Positions 40,135 to 47,504 of a stretch of DNA of 64,000 bases are shown here, piece after piece; positions within the stretch are counted from its first letter, which is position 1, and every line of letters begins with the position of its first letter. The DNA is from a virus. The notes beneath the pieces are model-generated. The model was not told the origin of the DNA. It ran no database searches and was given only the letters and a program-made list of their open reading frames with translations. Position numbers and translations under genes: made by a program. The DNA is taken from IMG/VR virus record IMGVR_UViG_3300032288_003949, positions 1 to 64,000 of that record. One strand, written 5' to 3'.

Positions 40135-40506
40135 TTAGTCGGCCTGAAACATCTTCTTGAGGACGGACACCGAAGCCTTTTCGGTTTCGGCTTCCTGCAT
40201 GTCCTCGTTCGGCTCCTCGGGCTTGGGCGGAGCTGCTACGCCGCCTGTCGCCACCTGACCCTTCTGGTCACGGTCGATCAGACCGTAGGTGCCAGGACAG
40301 GTGCGAATGAACACCTCTCCGTTCTTCGCAGCCACGCTGAGCTGCGCCTGCATTGTGGCTGCCGGAGTCTTTCCGGTTGCCTTGATGATCCCCCTGCTGA
40401 GGGCTGCTGCTGTGATGTCGGAGGCCCGCATCGGCCCGCCATTCTCGGCGAGTATCCGCTCGGCTGCCTTCTTCATCGTCATTGGCTTTTCGATTGTCGC
40501 TTCCAT
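40135..40506 (-). CDS. HARE-HTH domain protein
   Basis: A 123-residue protein. Residues 8-80 match the HARE-HTH (HB1/ASXL/restriction endonuclease) domain: 'MKKAAERILAENGGPMRASDI', 'AAALSRGIIKATGKTPAATMQAQL' and 'FIRTCPGTYGL'. This domain is proposed to link DNA modification or transcription to DNA recognition. A Pro/Glu-rich tail follows. It is a lone minus gene between two plus islands. Confidence 0.82.
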   Translation of the reverse strand: MEATIEKPMTMKKAAERILAENGGPMRASDITAAALSRGIIKATGKTPAATMQAQLSVAAKNGEVFIRTCPGTYGLIDRDQKGQVATGGVAAPPKPEEPNEDMQEAETEKASVSVLKKMFQAD

Positions 40507-40620
40507 GACACCCCCTTTCGGTCACGACTGTCGCTACACCGTTGCACACCCATGCTCCCAATGTCAAGCGGCTCTATCTGCTATGCTTCGTAGCGCAAGC
40601 AATCTGACCAAGGAGAAACT
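40507..40620. promoter_or_regulatory. Divergent regulatory region
   Basis: Plus strand: TGC-TATGCT (40579-40587) then GTAGCGCAAGCAATCTGACCAAGGAG. The minus strand carries GGTGTAGCGACAGTCGTGACCGAAAGGGGG before the HARE-HTH start; its -10 is not clear. Confidence 0.5.
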
Positions 40621-40701
40621 ATGGGTGGCGTAATCGAAGCTGTTCTGATGGTGATTGGGGTTCTGCTCGGCCTGCTTTGGGCGGTTTGGAGCCGAGCATG
40701 A
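40621..40701 (+). CDS. 26-residue single-span membrane microprotein
   Basis: Encodes MGGVIEAVLMVIGVLLGLLW then AVWSRA, one hydrophobic helix with a basic end. Start is fixed by AAGGAGAAACT; its stop overlaps the next start by ATGA. It has the same design as 39454-39534. Confidence 0.58.
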   Translation: MGGVIEAVLMVIGVLLGLLWAVWSRA

Positions 40702-40985
40702 GTTCGGCGGGCAAAACAATCTGGCTCTGCGTTGTCACGGAGGAATCCTTCAAGGACGGCGAGCAGTGGGTGCAGCTACTCGGCGAGTATTACGGCAAGG
40801 ATGCTTACGACGCGATGCGCTGGGCTGTCAAGGGGCTGGAGCAGGATCTGATCGACCCTGTTGACGGTCGCGAGATCGTGTTCAAGACCCGCGAAGAGCC
40901 TGCCGGTTATCTCGGAATCGGTGTCAGGGAAGTCGCAGAGTATGTCGCTGAGGAGTTGCGGCCTGATATCAAGGACGAGGACTAG
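40698..40985 (+). CDS. Hypothetical protein
   Basis: A 95-residue acidic protein with an 'AYDAMRWAVKGLEQDLIDP' helix and a C-terminal 'EYVAEELRPDIK' shared with the MGQY protein at 23968-24402. It stops at the CTAG (40982-40985) that also stops the portal gene. Unknown function. Confidence 0.68.
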   Translation: MSSAGKTIWLCVVTEESFKDGEQWVQLLGEYYGKDAYDAMRWAVKGLEQDLIDPVDGREIVFKTREEPAGYLGIGVREVAEYVAEELRPDIKDED

Positions 40986-43027
40986 GAGTAGTCGTCGCGG
41001 ATTGGGTCGGCTGCGTCGCGGAGGGCCTTCTTTGCCTTCTTGCGGCGCTTGCGTAGCTGCTCTCTCGCCTCTGGTGACAACCGCTTGGCGGCTCCTGTCT
41101 CTTGCGGCAGGTCAGCGCGGGTTGCCGCTTCCATAGCCTGCTCAGGTGGCGGGGATCCCGTCGGTGCCGCTTCTGCTTCTCCTGTCGGGATCGGTGCGGG
41201 CGGCACGGGCGGGTTCTCAGGCGGCGGGGCTTCTTCTCCCATTCCCATCCCACCCTGCTGGGCCTGCAGTGCCGCCATCGCCGGATCTTCATAACCTGGC
41301 GGGTAGACCTTCTCAACAACCTGTGCGGGGTCTTCCATTTCCAGTCCTTCGCCCAGTGCTACGGCCAGAAGTGTGCGGCTGAGCTCTAGGTTCGTGCCGT
41401 TCGGGTCGAAGGTTCTAGCGATTGTGGAGACAGAGTTCACGAGGTCGCTCATCATTCGCCTGAGCGGGTTCGGAAGGCCGAAGTCGTAGCTCAGATCGCG
41501 CTTCCGTTCTTCTAGCTCGGCTTCTTCAGACTTCGGGGCTTCGGGCGCTCCGAGTTCTGTGGCAGCGTCCATCTCGGCTTCTTGGACAGGTGTCAGCGGG
41601 GTTCCGCCGACCGATTCCATGCCTGTAGCCTCTGGCGGTGCCTCTGAGGTTCCTTCCTTTTCCATCTCCTTCTGCTTCTCGGCCCATTCTTCGTCGTCTA
41701 GCACTTCGCCGATGCGCCCTGCCTTGACCGCTTCTTCGATTACGCGGTCGATGAACCATCTGAATAGCTGTTCGAAGACTTCCTGTCTGCTTTCGACGGC
41801 CTTGAGCACGGGAAGCTCCATGCTGGTCGCGGTAGCGAGGTTCGCTGATCCGATGTCTCCGAGATAGTGCTGCGGGAAGTGAGTTGCGGCGCTGATCTGA
41901 CTCCGAATCATCTGGCCGTCGACATTCGCTCCGGCGGATCCCGAGTCCAGCTTGAAGGATTCGTGTTCTACGCCTTCATTCTCGGTGATGACCGATGCGC
42001 TGCGCGGGCCGATCAGATAGTCCTCGCCCGATGTGTCGACGGTGCGGCCTAGCTCTCCCCGCTTGGACAACACCTGTGTGGCGAGTTTCCGCACCTGATT
42101 CGGCGTTCCCTTAATCTTCCGTTTCATGACAAACGCTGCCGCTGCCTTGGCCGCGTCGACCCGCGACTCCATCAGCGAATTGAATGCATTGGACCAGCGT
42201 AGGACTCGGTGCATGGTCGGGTGGCCGAATGCCATCTCGCCAGTCTTGTTAATGGCGATGTGGTAGACCCGACCCTTGCCCATCTTGTTGGCGGGCGGCT
42301 TCATACCGCGTCCATTGGGCTCGTTGCTCCAGTGCTGGTAGTAGAGGATCCGCTCGCCGCGAAGTCTGTCCAGATCTGCGTCGTAGGCTGGGACATCGTT
42401 CTGGTAGTCCCACTTAATGTGTTTCCGGCGGCTCACATAGTAGATGATCCTGCGCCGGTTCTCTGGGTCGCGCACCACATTCTCCACGGAGTCGTGGTCA
42501 AGCATGCCGAGCTTTACGCGCCCGTCTTGCCCTGTGAACATGAGCACGAAGAGGTTGCTCTGGAGCGATAGGTCGGTTCCGAGTGCCATCTGCGCTGGGT
42601 AGCTGGTCAGAATCAGCTGATTGTCTTCGTCATTCCACGCTTCGTCGATGATCTCCTGAACCTTGGGATCCCTAGCCTTCGGCGATGGCACTCCGCGACC
42701 GAGGGTGAAGTCGTTCATGAGATCGACGGCTGCTCCTAGCTGCGGATCCTGCTGCCATGCGACGCGGGACTGCTGCACGAGCTTCCGGCGCTGCACGGCC
42801 TGCATGTCCTGCTCGTTTCCGCCGAGGTAGTCAAGGCTCTGCCACGCCAGCAGGTCAAGCTCCTTGCGGAGCGTCCGGCGTTCTATAGCTTCGGCTTCAA
42901 GCAGGTCAAGCTTCTCGTCTTCGACTACCCTCGCGCCCGAGCGCGTTGCCGCTGCTTCGGCTATCCGACGGAAGATGCCGCCGCTCTCAGAGCTTTCGGC
43001 TCCTAGATCTGTCGGATCATCTGACAA
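40982..43027 (-). CDS. Portal protein
   Basis: A 681-residue portal (DNA packaging and ejection channel at the capsid vertex). Evidence: 'VDLMNDFTLGRGVP' near the N-terminus, 'LSLQSNLFVLMFTGQDGRVKLGMLDHDSVENVV', the 'HWSNEPNGRGMKPP' loop, the long helix with 'RSQISAATHFPQHYLGDIGSANLATATSMELPVLKAVESRQ', and 'LFRWFIDRVIEEAVK'. The last 180 residues are Pro/Glu-rich and end in a Lys/Arg tail. Length and the following MuF gene fit. Translation starts at TTG with GGAGAAGACA upstream. Confidence 0.9.
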   Translation of the reverse strand: MSDDPTDLGAESSESGGIFRRIAEAAATRSGARVVEDEKLDLLEAEAIERRTLRKELDLLAWQSLDYLGGNEQDMQAVQRRKLVQQSRVAWQQDPQLGAAVDLMNDFTLGRGVPSPKARDPKVQEIIDEAWNDEDNQLILTSYPAQMALGTDLSLQSNLFVLMFTGQDGRVKLGMLDHDSVENVVRDPENRRRIIYYVSRRKHIKWDYQNDVPAYDADLDRLRGERILYYQHWSNEPNGRGMKPPANKMGKGRVYHIAINKTGEMAFGHPTMHRVLRWSNAFNSLMESRVDAAKAAAAFVMKRKIKGTPNQVRKLATQVLSKRGELGRTVDTSGEDYLIGPRSASVITENEGVEHESFKLDSGSAGANVDGQMIRSQISAATHFPQHYLGDIGSANLATATSMELPVLKAVESRQEVFEQLFRWFIDRVIEEAVKAGRIGEVLDDEEWAEKQKEMEKEGTSEAPPEATGMESVGGTPLTPVQEAEMDAATELGAPEAPKSEEAELEERKRDLSYDFGLPNPLRRMMSDLVNSVSTIARTFDPNGTNLELSRTLLAVALGEGLEMEDPAQVVEKVYPPGYEDPAMAALQAQQGGMGMGEEAPPPENPPVPPAPIPTGEAEAAPTGSPPPEQAMEAATRADLPQETGAAKRLSPEAREQLRKRRKKAKKALRDAADPIRDDYS

Positions 43028-43346
43028 TGTCTTCTCCTACCTCTGCCGCGTCGCGCAGGATGGCACTTGCTTCCCGATAAGCGCCGCAGGCCCTTTCGCT
43101 GTTCGGAATCTTCTCGGTCTTGGCACATACTCTGTCCAGCAGGTCGGCGCTGGTGTGTAGGAGCATCGTGCGGGGCTGAAAGTCGGCGTTCTCTTGGCGC
43201 TCTTGGGCTCGTCCTTCTTCAAGACCGCGCTCGTAGTTCCGGCGCACGAGTTCCCGCACCATTCTGGTCTGCTCCTTGTCGGTGATGCCGGTTTCGCGAG
43301 CTATCCGGCGGGCATCTGCTGCTACTCTGCGATTATTTGTCGTCAT
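43017..43346 (-). CDS. Hypothetical helical protein before portal
   Basis: A 109-residue helical protein with an Arg-rich start ('NNRRVAADARRIARETGITDKEQTRMVRELVRR'). It overlaps portal by 11 bases, so the two are coupled. An ATG three codons upstream (43355) is an equal alternative. Function unknown; the position suggests packaging or portal assembly. Confidence 0.68.
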   Translation of the reverse strand: MTTNNRRVAADARRIARETGITDKEQTRMVRELVRRNYERGLEEGRAQERQENADFQPRTMLLHTSADLLDRVCAKTEKIPNSERACGAYREASAILRDAAEVGEDIVR

Positions 43347-43530
43347 GGTCGACATTTTCCGGCGTTACCACCTTGTAGCCGAGCAGGTCTGCGTCGCCCA
43401 TCTCCAGTTCTTCCCCGTTGCGGACATTCTCCACGAGCACCGAGTCCCTGCTGGTGCGTTCGATCACCCATAGAAGCCTGCGCCCATCCGTGAGGTAGGT
43501 TCCAGGCAGATGGCTGGGTATTTCTTGCAA
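43333..43530 (-). CDS. Hypothetical small beta protein
   Basis: A 65-residue protein with strands 'GTYLTDGRRLLWVIERTSRDSVLVENV'. TTG start with AAGGTGATACCGA upstream. It overlaps the next gene by 14 bases. Function unknown. Confidence 0.6.
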   Translation of the reverse strand: MQEIPSHLPGTYLTDGRRLLWVIERTSRDSVLVENVRNGEELEMGDADLLGYKVVTPENVDHDDK

Positions 43531-43536
43531 TCGGTA

Positions 43537-43800
43537 TCACCTTGGTCTTGCTTCCGTCGGACTCGTTGCCTTTATCTCGTCGTGGAGTTCTCTTGCTTTG
43601 CGTTCTGCGATTGCCCGCTTTTCCCTTCGCCATATCGGACATCCGATGTATTTTCCGGCGCAGAAGGATTTCAGGCTTCTGGAGTTTTCTGATGCTGTGA
43701 TTGTCTCGCGGGTTATGCGGCACCTGCAGGCCGGACCTTGGATCGTTTCCTGCACAAGCTCTCCCGCTGGGCAGCGAATGATGTTCGGGTCAAGATTCAC
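43537..43800 (-). CDS. Cys-rich, probably zinc-binding protein
   Basis: An 87-residue protein read from GTG 43800. Cys pattern: 'IIRCPAGE...GPACRCRIT...KSFCAGKYIGCPIW', four or five Cys placed as in a zinc ribbon, then a basic helix 'RREKRAIAERKARELHDEI'. A much longer reading upstream in the same frame runs through the opposite-strand tRNA and is not credible. It sits 6 bases before the next gene. Confidence 0.55.
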   Translation of the reverse strand: MNLDPNIIRCPAGELVQETIQGPACRCRITRETITASENSRSLKSFCAGKYIGCPIWRREKRAIAERKARELHDEIKATSPTEARPR

Positions 43801-43850
43801 TTGGTCAAGTGTAATCCCTGAAACGGCGGAGTCGGGGTCTAGGGTTTGGG

Positions 43851-43923
43851 TGCGGCGTGGGGAAGTTGGTATCCCGCTAGTCTCATCGGCTAGAGATCGC
43901 AGGTTCGAGTCCTGTCGCCGCCA
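43851..43923 (+). tRNA. tRNA with CAT anticodon (Met, or Ile2)
   Basis: Cloverleaf by hand: acceptor TGCGGCG / CGCCGCC, D arm GGGA-AGTTGGTA-TCCC, anticodon stem CTAGT / GCTAG with loop CTCATCG (anticodon CAT), variable loop AGATC, T arm GCAGG-TTCGAGT-CCTGT, discriminator A, CCA not encoded. The first acceptor pair is T1:C72, a mismatch. The three G-C anticodon-stem pairs of initiator tRNA are absent, so this is an elongator Met or lysidine-type Ile tRNA rather than fMet. Confidence 0.85.
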
Positions 43924-43976
43924 TTTCGCTCTACTGTGCGGTTTCCTTCTCCGTGCTACATTCCATCGCAGGTATG

Positions 43977-44010
43977 TGCTACTGTGTGTAGCGCAATCCA
44001 CGAAGAGGAG
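43977..44010 (+). promoter_or_regulatory. Shared-type promoter/leader
   Basis: Extended -10 TGC-TACTGT (43977-43985), then GTGTAGCGCAATCCACGAAGAGGAGG. It starts the longest plus island (44017-46829). Confidence 0.65.
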
Positions 44011-44016
44011 GATCGT

Positions 44017-44544
44017 ATGAAGATCTCTGTCAAGAACTACAAGGTCGTCGCCGAGCTGTCCGAAGAGACAGAGTGCTACACGGCGACCATCTACATGGAT
44101 GGGAAGCGCATCGGCAAGGCTTCCAATCGCGGCTCCGGCGGGCCGGACGAGTACCTGTTCGACTCCCGCGAGTTGTCGGACGCGTTCTACGAGTATGCGA
44201 AGGAGTGGGCTGCCAGCGATGCTGTGCAGAGCAACCCGCTCTACCGCTACGAGTTCGATGGTGAGTCTCGCTGCAGCGCCGACGCGGAAACTCTGGTGCA
44301 GGAAGCTTGCGCCAACTTCCGCCGTGTGCGGGATGCCAAGAAGGTCATCAAGAAGGGATATGCCGGTGTCGTGCGGTTGGAGGCGCAGGAAGGCTGGCAG
44401 CTTCTCATCCGCGAGTTCCATCTGCCGGAGGGGTTCGATCCTGCGGAGTGCATCGCTGCCGAGGCTTCGCCGGAGGATGCGGTGTTCGTCTACACGCCGG
44501 AGAACGGCCTTGAGAACAGGAGCGCATGGGAGGTGGTCGCATGA
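44017..44544 (+). CDS. Hypothetical protein
   Basis: A 175-residue protein, with an N-terminal beta sheet ('YKVVAELSEETECYTATIYMDGKRIGKASN') and a helical middle. The longer in-frame start lies upstream of the promoter and is rejected. It heads a coupled run of small genes; the stop overlaps the next start by ATGA. Family not recognised. Confidence 0.75.
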   Translation: MKISVKNYKVVAELSEETECYTATIYMDGKRIGKASNRGSGGPDEYLFDSRELSDAFYEYAKEWAASDAVQSNPLYRYEFDGESRCSADAETLVQEACANFRRVRDAKKVIKKGYAGVVRLEAQEGWQLLIREFHLPEGFDPAECIAAEASPEDAVFVYTPENGLENRSAWEVVA

Positions 44545-44798
44545 GGGGCTGGGAAGGCGCTCAGTTCGCCGTTGCCGATGAAACGCTCCGTGTCGGAGAC
44601 ATGGTTCTGTGGCGCGGATCGTGGGGTCAGGGGATTGAGCAGGAAGCTCGCGTGACCCACATCGACTCCACGCAGAACGGGGAGAAGTATGGGATCCCTG
44701 TCGACGATGTGCGTTGGGGCGAGGAGTTCGTCGTCATTCTTGACAACGGACATTGGGCCTACTCGTATCAGGTGGCCCCTGCCGAGGTGGAATCATGA
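44541..44798 (+). CDS. Hypothetical small beta protein
   Basis: An 85-residue protein ('LRVGDMVLWRGSWGQGIEQEARVTHIDS'), probably an SH3-like barrel. It overlaps both neighbours by ATGA. Function unknown. Confidence 0.7.
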   Translation: MRGWEGAQFAVADETLRVGDMVLWRGSWGQGIEQEARVTHIDSTQNGEKYGIPVDDVRWGEEFVVILDNGHWAYSYQVAPAEVES

Positions 44799-45025
44799 TC
44801 CGCGACAAGACGCAGCTTCTTGAAGATTGCGCGGGCAATCGTTCGGCGGCTGCCCTTCGCATGGCGGCTCAGTTGGTCGAACAGGGCTTCCGGCCCCTTG
44901 AGGCATCGTATGTCGCTGCCGAGGTGTTCGACATCGACTCGTTCGCTGAGCGGCGGCGGCTGGATCGTGCTGTCCAGAGCTTCTCTGAGATGGAGCACCG
45001 CCAGGTTGTAGGTGCTGGGCTATGA
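44795..45025 (+). CDS. Hypothetical helical protein
   Basis: A 76-residue protein made of three or four helices ('AAALRMAAQLVEQGFRPLEASYVAAEVF'). Coupled to both neighbours. Unknown function. Confidence 0.7.
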   Translation: MIRDKTQLLEDCAGNRSAAALRMAAQLVEQGFRPLEASYVAAEVFDIDSFAERRRLDRAVQSFSEMEHRQVVGAGL

Positions 45026-45291
45026 GGCGCGTCGCTCCCAAACCAATCGATCCGTGCATTGAGTGCGGCGAAACCACCGTCGCATTTATCGGCACCAAAT
45101 ATGTCGGCATCGATCGCACTCCTGCCAACGGTGGTTGGCTCTGCGGGGCCTGTGGTGGCTACGAGTGTGACGAGTGCGGCAAGCCCATCGGTGTGGACGA
45201 GGAGGTTCGGGTCGGCGTTGAGCGCCCAACGAATTTCCACGACACTTGCCACGATCCAGAAAAGCATGGCAAGGCCGAATATGGCGCTTGA
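45022..45291 (+). CDS. Zinc-ribbon protein
   Basis: An 89-residue protein with three CxxC knuckles ('PCIECGE', 'LCGACGG', 'ECDECGK') and a later 'HDTCHDPEKH'. This pattern suggests two zinc sites, one treble-clef or LIM-like. It is probably a protein- or nucleic-acid-binding adaptor. Confidence 0.75.
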   Translation: MRRVAPKPIDPCIECGETTVAFIGTKYVGIDRTPANGGWLCGACGGYECDECGKPIGVDEEVRVGVERPTNFHDTCHDPEKHGKAEYGA

Positions 45292-45296
45292 GTTTC

Positions 45297-45328
45297 TGCT
45301 AGTGTGTTGCGACCCGACCAAGGAGGAA
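45297..45328 (+). promoter_or_regulatory. Shared-type promoter/leader
   Basis: Extended -10 TGC-TAGTGT (45297-45305), then TGCGACCCGACCAAGGAGG before the YubB-like gene. Confidence 0.6.
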
Positions 45329-45332
45329 GTTC

Positions 45333-45932
45333 ATGCCTAACCATTGTGAGAACATTCTGACCATCGCTGGCCCTGTTGAGGCACAGCGTGTGTTTCAGGA
45401 GGCCGTGCGCGATGTCGATCCGCCTCGGGAAGAAGACCTGCTTGGCGAAGTGAGCAACAATGAGGAGCTCTGCTTCTCGCTTGAGCGGCTGGTGCCGACT
45501 CCGCCCTTCATGAACGACCATGATCTTGCCAAGCGGCTGGGTCAAAAGCTTGGCGCTGTGAAGCGTGGCCCCGAGATGCTGCCGTCGTGGTATGTCTGGC
45601 GAGTCAACAACTGGGGAACCAAGTGGGACGCTTGGAACGCTTCGTGGCGGGCCGACGACTTCGGGCTGGAGTATCGGTTCACTACGGCGTGGTCGCCACC
45701 GCGTCCTTGGCTCCACACTGTGGCTCAGATCTTTCCCGATCTCAGCTTCGCCATCCGCTACATGGACGAGGGCTACTGCTGTCATGGCTGGGGTGTCTTC
45801 AAGGGCGAGGAGTGGCGCTGTGAAGAGGTGCCGCTTGAGTTCCCCGACAACGCGGAGGACGATGACGCTTACTGGCCGACGATTGGCGACATCTCTGTCC
45901 CGTTCTCGGCCTTCAGCGAGATCGGTGCATAG
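45333..45932 (+). CDS. YubB/Api92-like ferredoxin-fold protein
   Basis: A 199-residue protein of the DUF1281/YubB type: it starts 'MPNHCENILTIAGP', has 'WYVWRVNNWGTKWDAWNA', then 'FTTAWSPPRPWLHTVAQIFPDLSFAIRYMDEG..CHGWGVF'. These proteins are frequent on plasmids and phages and are predicted to have a ferredoxin-like fold; the function is not known. The start is set by AAGGAGGAAGTTC. Confidence 0.85.
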   Translation: MPNHCENILTIAGPVEAQRVFQEAVRDVDPPREEDLLGEVSNNEELCFSLERLVPTPPFMNDHDLAKRLGQKLGAVKRGPEMLPSWYVWRVNNWGTKWDAWNASWRADDFGLEYRFTTAWSPPRPWLHTVAQIFPDLSFAIRYMDEGYCCHGWGVFKGEEWRCEEVPLEFPDNAEDDDAYWPTIGDISVPFSAFSEIGA

Positions 45933-46061
45933 GCCCCCCCCGCGCCGCCAGCGGGAAACGAGGTCTGCACACGCCTGCCGATCCGAAACCGTGCCGCGAC
46001 CCTGTGAAGTGGTGGTGGTTCGGTGCAGATTCACCCTATCCACACCCTGAAAGGAGCTGTT
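45933..46061 (+). other. Intergenic gap with poly-C run
   Basis: A 129-base gap with eight consecutive C (45936-45943) and no shared-type -10. It ends in GAAAGGAGCTGTT for the following gene. I see no hairpin terminator of note. Confidence 0.4.
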
Positions 46062-46829
46062 ATGCCGAAGATCTCTGAGCACGATGTCGATACTGCCTAC
46101 TCCCTGCGGAAGCGGGGCTACTCATGGGAGTTCATCTCTCAGGTGCTGGGGCATTCGCGTGGCGCTCTACACGAAAGGGCGCTGCTGAAGTACCGTCCTG
46201 ATGTGCGGGCCGATGCAGAAGCAGCTTGGGAGAGGATAAGGGAGGCATATGTGGCTGGGGAGCCCAGGGAGCGTCTTCATGAGATTCTGGGTGGTTCTTT
46301 GCATGCCCTACGGGTAGCCATGAGCATGGCGGATCCTGCTTCTCGGAACAGTCGACATGTGATTACGCGGCATCGGGGCAATGACTTCACCGACGAGGCG
46401 ATTCTTGCGGCTGTCAGGGCGTGTGCGAAGGATATTGGCGAGACTCCCAGCGGATCTCAGTATGAGGCTTGGCGGGCCGCTGATCCTGAGCGGCTGAAGG
46501 CGACTCCTGGAGTTGCCACCACAACTCACCGCTTCGAAACCTGGCGGGAGGCGTGTCTCGGTGCTGGGCTCGTTCCCAAGGAGCGCTTCGATGGGGCTGG
46601 TCGGGAGCGATACTGGACATCTGAGCGTGTTGAGGCTGCCCTGCGGGATCTGGCCGAGCGGGAGGGCGGCGAGCTTCCGCCACTTCCCCGCTATCTGAGC
46701 ATCTCTCAGGGGCGCGACGACCTTCCATCTGTTCGGACCATCGTCATGCGCGTCGGAAACTGGGGGCCTGTCCGTTACGCAATCAACAACGGGCTGCCGC
46801 TCAGCGATGTCCGAGTCCCGAAGGGCTAA
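46062..46829 (+). CDS. Homing-endonuclease-associated repeat protein
   Basis: A 255-residue protein. Residues 1-45 look like a helix-turn-helix ('AYSLRKRGYSWEFISQVLGHSRGAL'). Two copies of the homing-endonuclease-associated repeat (HNH_repeat type) follow: 'FTDEAILAAVRACAKDIGETPS...HRFETWREACLGAGL' and 'WTSERVEAALRDLAEREGGELPPL...IVMRVGNWGPVRYAI'. No nuclease domain is seen. Such repeats bind DNA in mobile nucleases, so this may be a nuclease-less derivative or a regulator. Confidence 0.75.
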   Translation: MPKISEHDVDTAYSLRKRGYSWEFISQVLGHSRGALHERALLKYRPDVRADAEAAWERIREAYVAGEPRERLHEILGGSLHALRVAMSMADPASRNSRHVITRHRGNDFTDEAILAAVRACAKDIGETPSGSQYEAWRAADPERLKATPGVATTTHRFETWREACLGAGLVPKERFDGAGRERYWTSERVEAALRDLAEREGGELPPLPRYLSISQGRDDLPSVRTIVMRVGNWGPVRYAINNGLPLSDVRVPKG

Positions 46830-47037
46830 CTTCGCTGGATATCGGGTCGCTGGGGAGTCTCGGTGGCTTTGTGTTGACTGCGCCGAGTCAGAGCACGGTG
46901 CCACAGCCGTCTGGAGCGCTCTACACGGGCTTCCAACCGATACAGGTCTAATCAGTCGTAGTGTCGGTCACATCCTGCGAGAAGCGCCCCTAGAGCGTTG
47001 CCTTCATTGTGATCGGATGTTGTGGGATCTCATCTGA
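46807..47037 (+). CDS. Hypothetical zinc-binding protein
   Basis: A 76-residue protein whose ATG lies in the 3' end of the preceding gene (23-base overlap). It carries 'WLCVDCAES' and 'ERCLHCDRML', two CxxC pairs of a zinc ribbon. The ribosome site is weak. Confidence 0.55.
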   Translation: MSESRRANFAGYRVAGESRWLCVDCAESEHGATAVWSALHGLPTDTGLISRSVGHILREAPLERCLHCDRMLWDLI

Positions 47038-47047
47038 TCTCTGGATG

Positions 47048-47156
47048 TGCTATAATGCGTAGCGCAATCAGTTCGGTCTAAATCAGATCGAAATCGGATG
47101 TCAGGTTTTGGTCGACCCAAGCGACTACCTACTAATCCGATTGAGAGGAGGATCAC
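47048..47156 (+). promoter_or_regulatory. Promoter with perfect -10 and structured leader
   Basis: TGC-TATAAT (47048-47056) is a consensus extended -10, followed by the usual GCGTAGCGCAATC. Unlike the other islands, about 95 further bases separate it from the ATG. They contain AATCGGAT (47092-47099) and ATCCGATT (47136-47143), complementary arms that would form a stem just before GAGAGGAGG. The leader could control access to the ribosome site. Confidence 0.6.
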
Positions 47157-47504
47157 ATGAAGGTGAAAGTACGGCAGTCCGATGGTCAGGTGGTCGATGT
47201 GGATGTCGATTCCCTGCCCGTCGTCAATCCCATTCCCGACTCGGAGCTTGACACTTTTGAGCTCCAGCTTCTTCGGATGTGGGAGCGACACCTTGTGGGA
47301 AGGGTGCGGTTTGTGGAGCGCCCGAAGGAGTTGAAGACGGGTTACTCGGCGAAGGTGGTCTGCGACGACCCCGACACCGAGCTTTTCCTGCCCGCTGTAT
47401 TCCATGCGCGGATTGACGAGCGCACCAAGCGGATCCGTCTGCGGATGCGGCATGCCTGCCGGATCTCTGGCGACGAGGGCGTGTTCGGAGGCACCAATGG
47501 CTAG
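47157..47504 (+). CDS. Hypothetical protein
   Basis: A 115-residue mostly beta protein ('MKVKVRQSDGQVVDVDVDSLPVV...LQLLRMWERHLVGRVRFVERPKE'). It overlaps the next gene by 8 bases. Function unknown; probably co-translated with the metallopeptidase-like protein. Confidence 0.72.
   Translation: MKVKVRQSDGQVVDVDVDSLPVVNPIPDSELDTFELQLLRMWERHLVGRVRFVERPKELKTGYSAKVVCDDPDTELFLPAVFHARIDERTKRIRLRMRHACRISGDEGVFGGTNG

Noticed and set aside
43851-43923. tRNA as an integration attachment site remnant
   Set aside because: The whole tRNA is present with no integrase in the window, so a functional phage tRNA is the simpler reading.
43851-43923. Initiator fMet tRNA
   Set aside because: It has a mismatched 1:72 position but not the three consecutive G-C pairs of the initiator anticodon stem.
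43801-44421. N-terminal extension of the Cys-rich gene at 43537-43800
   Set aside because: It runs antisense through the tRNA, a plus promoter and the gene at 44017; the short GTG-started form is preferred.
45159-46082. 307-residue minus-strand frame
   Set aside because: Opposite the YubB-like gene, whose family pattern is clear.
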